A DNA stretch of 14,063 bases from Hungatella sp. UBA3147 (GTDB lineage: Bacteria; Bacillota; Clostridia; Lachnospirales; Lachnospiraceae): assembly GCA_002365025.1 (NCBI GenBank), contig DEYX01000107.1:1-14063 (forward strand), given 5' to 3'. The notes beneath the pieces are model-generated. The model saw only the letters and a program-made list of their open reading frames with translations, ran no database searches and had not been told where the DNA came from. Below, in pieces: positions 13,638-14,063 of this stretch (positions are counted from its first letter, which is position 1; each line of letters starts with the position of its first letter). A program made the translations under genes and the position numbers.

Positions 13638-14063
13638 TCTGGCAAAAGAACTGGGAAAAGACAGTAGTAAGGAGATACTGGATATCTTGGAAAAACATAA
13701 TATAAATTTAAAGAGCTCTTCCAATGTTACGGATGAGCAGGCGGCAATCGTGAAAAAAGAAGTAGGCGGCCACCACCGGGGAACCGCTCCGGTACAATCC
13801 AATTCACCGGATGGGGATGATTCCGATGCGCCGAAGAAAAAAATTGCGGCGGTATTCAGACCGCAGAATGCGCAGATGAAGCCTCAGGGACAGCATTCCC
13901 AGTCGCAGGGCGGAAGATCTTTTCAGTCTGACCGACAGAACGGAGATTCAAGAAAACGTCAGGTTTCAGAGCAGTCTTTATCAGGAGCTGCTGAATTAAC
14001 AAGAGATCAGAATACAGAAAATCAGGAAGCTGGAAGACCTCAGGGAGGCTACCAGGGCAACCG
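13624..14063 (+). CDS. infB: Translation initiation factor IF-2, N-terminal part
   Basis: The first 146 codons are present and the gene runs past the window end. It starts MRVYDLAKELGKDSSKEILDIL, the conserved IF-2 N-terminal helical domain (about 1-50). From about residue 50 the sequence becomes a low-complexity linker rich in Gln, Ser, Gly and charged residues (for example QSQGGRSFQSDRQNGDSRKR), the variable spacer usual before the GTPase core. IF-2 places initiator tRNA on the 30S subunit and promotes subunit joining. The ATG is preceded by GGAGGAAAGC and overlaps the end of ylxQ by 14 bases, implying translational coupling. Confidence 0.95.
   Translation, partial: MRVYDLAKELGKDSSKEILDILEKHNINLKSSSNVTDEQAAIVKKEVGGHHRGTAPVQSNSPDGDDSDAPKKKIAAVFRPQNAQMKPQGQHSQSQGGRSFQSDRQNGDSRKRQVSEQSLSGAAELTRDQNTENQEAGRPQGGYQGN

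Overview
The window looks like chromosomal DNA of a low-to-mid GC Firmicute, most likely a clostridial anaerobe close to Lachnospiraceae/Lacrimispora. This rests on three things: the rimP-nusA-ylxR-ylxQ-infB order, an EtfB-EtfA-FAD dehydrogenase set of the electron-bifurcating lactate type found in anaerobes, and strong AGGAGG-type ribosome binding sites with near-consensus sigma-A promoters. No insertion sequence, tRNA, rRNA, CRISPR array or phage gene was seen.

Region 1 (2-3902, plus strand) is the downstream part of a tightly packed operon whose promoter lies outside the window. It holds the C-terminus of a uridine phosphorylase-like enzyme, a nucleoside hydrolase, a protein with two tandem nucleoside 2-deoxyribosyltransferase-like domains, a double-SIS sugar-phosphate isomerase/deglycase-like protein, and a YjbQ/UPF0047 protein. 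Three different N-glycosidic-bond enzymes followed by a sugar-phosphate enzyme suggest a catabolic or salvage route for a nucleoside-like compound. The substrate is unknown, and this is the best candidate here for an undescribed pathway. A long hairpin at 3961-4003 ends it.

Region 2 (4078-5530, minus strand) is a MATE-family exporter with its own well-formed promoter, convergent with region 1. The intergenic space up to 5903 also carries the promoter of region 3, with an inverted repeat just upstream of its -35 box.

Region 3 (5736-9370, plus strand) is an etfB-etfA-dehydrogenase operon resembling lctBCD, predicted to couple oxidation of lactate or a similar 2-hydroxyacid to NAD+ and ferredoxin. 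etfA is cut in two by one in-frame TAA at 7391-7393, and the reading frame continues unchanged after it with an ATG two codons on. Either this is a nonsense mutation (or base-calling error) or the two halves are made separately. A rho-independent terminator follows the dehydrogenase gene.

Region 4 (9375-10932, minus strand) is an ATPase-permease pair of the nitrate/sulfonate/taurine/thiamine-precursor ABC importer type, without a substrate-binding protein gene beside it.

Region 5 (11147-14063, plus strand) is the start of the translation/transcription operon rimP-nusA-ylxR(rnpM)-ylxQ-infB, with a clear promoter. Its leader can fold into two mutually exclusive hairpins, one of which covers the rimP Shine-Dalgarno sequence. 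The genes overlap or are closely spaced, with GTG (ylxR) and TTG (ylxQ) starts. infB runs off the end of the window.
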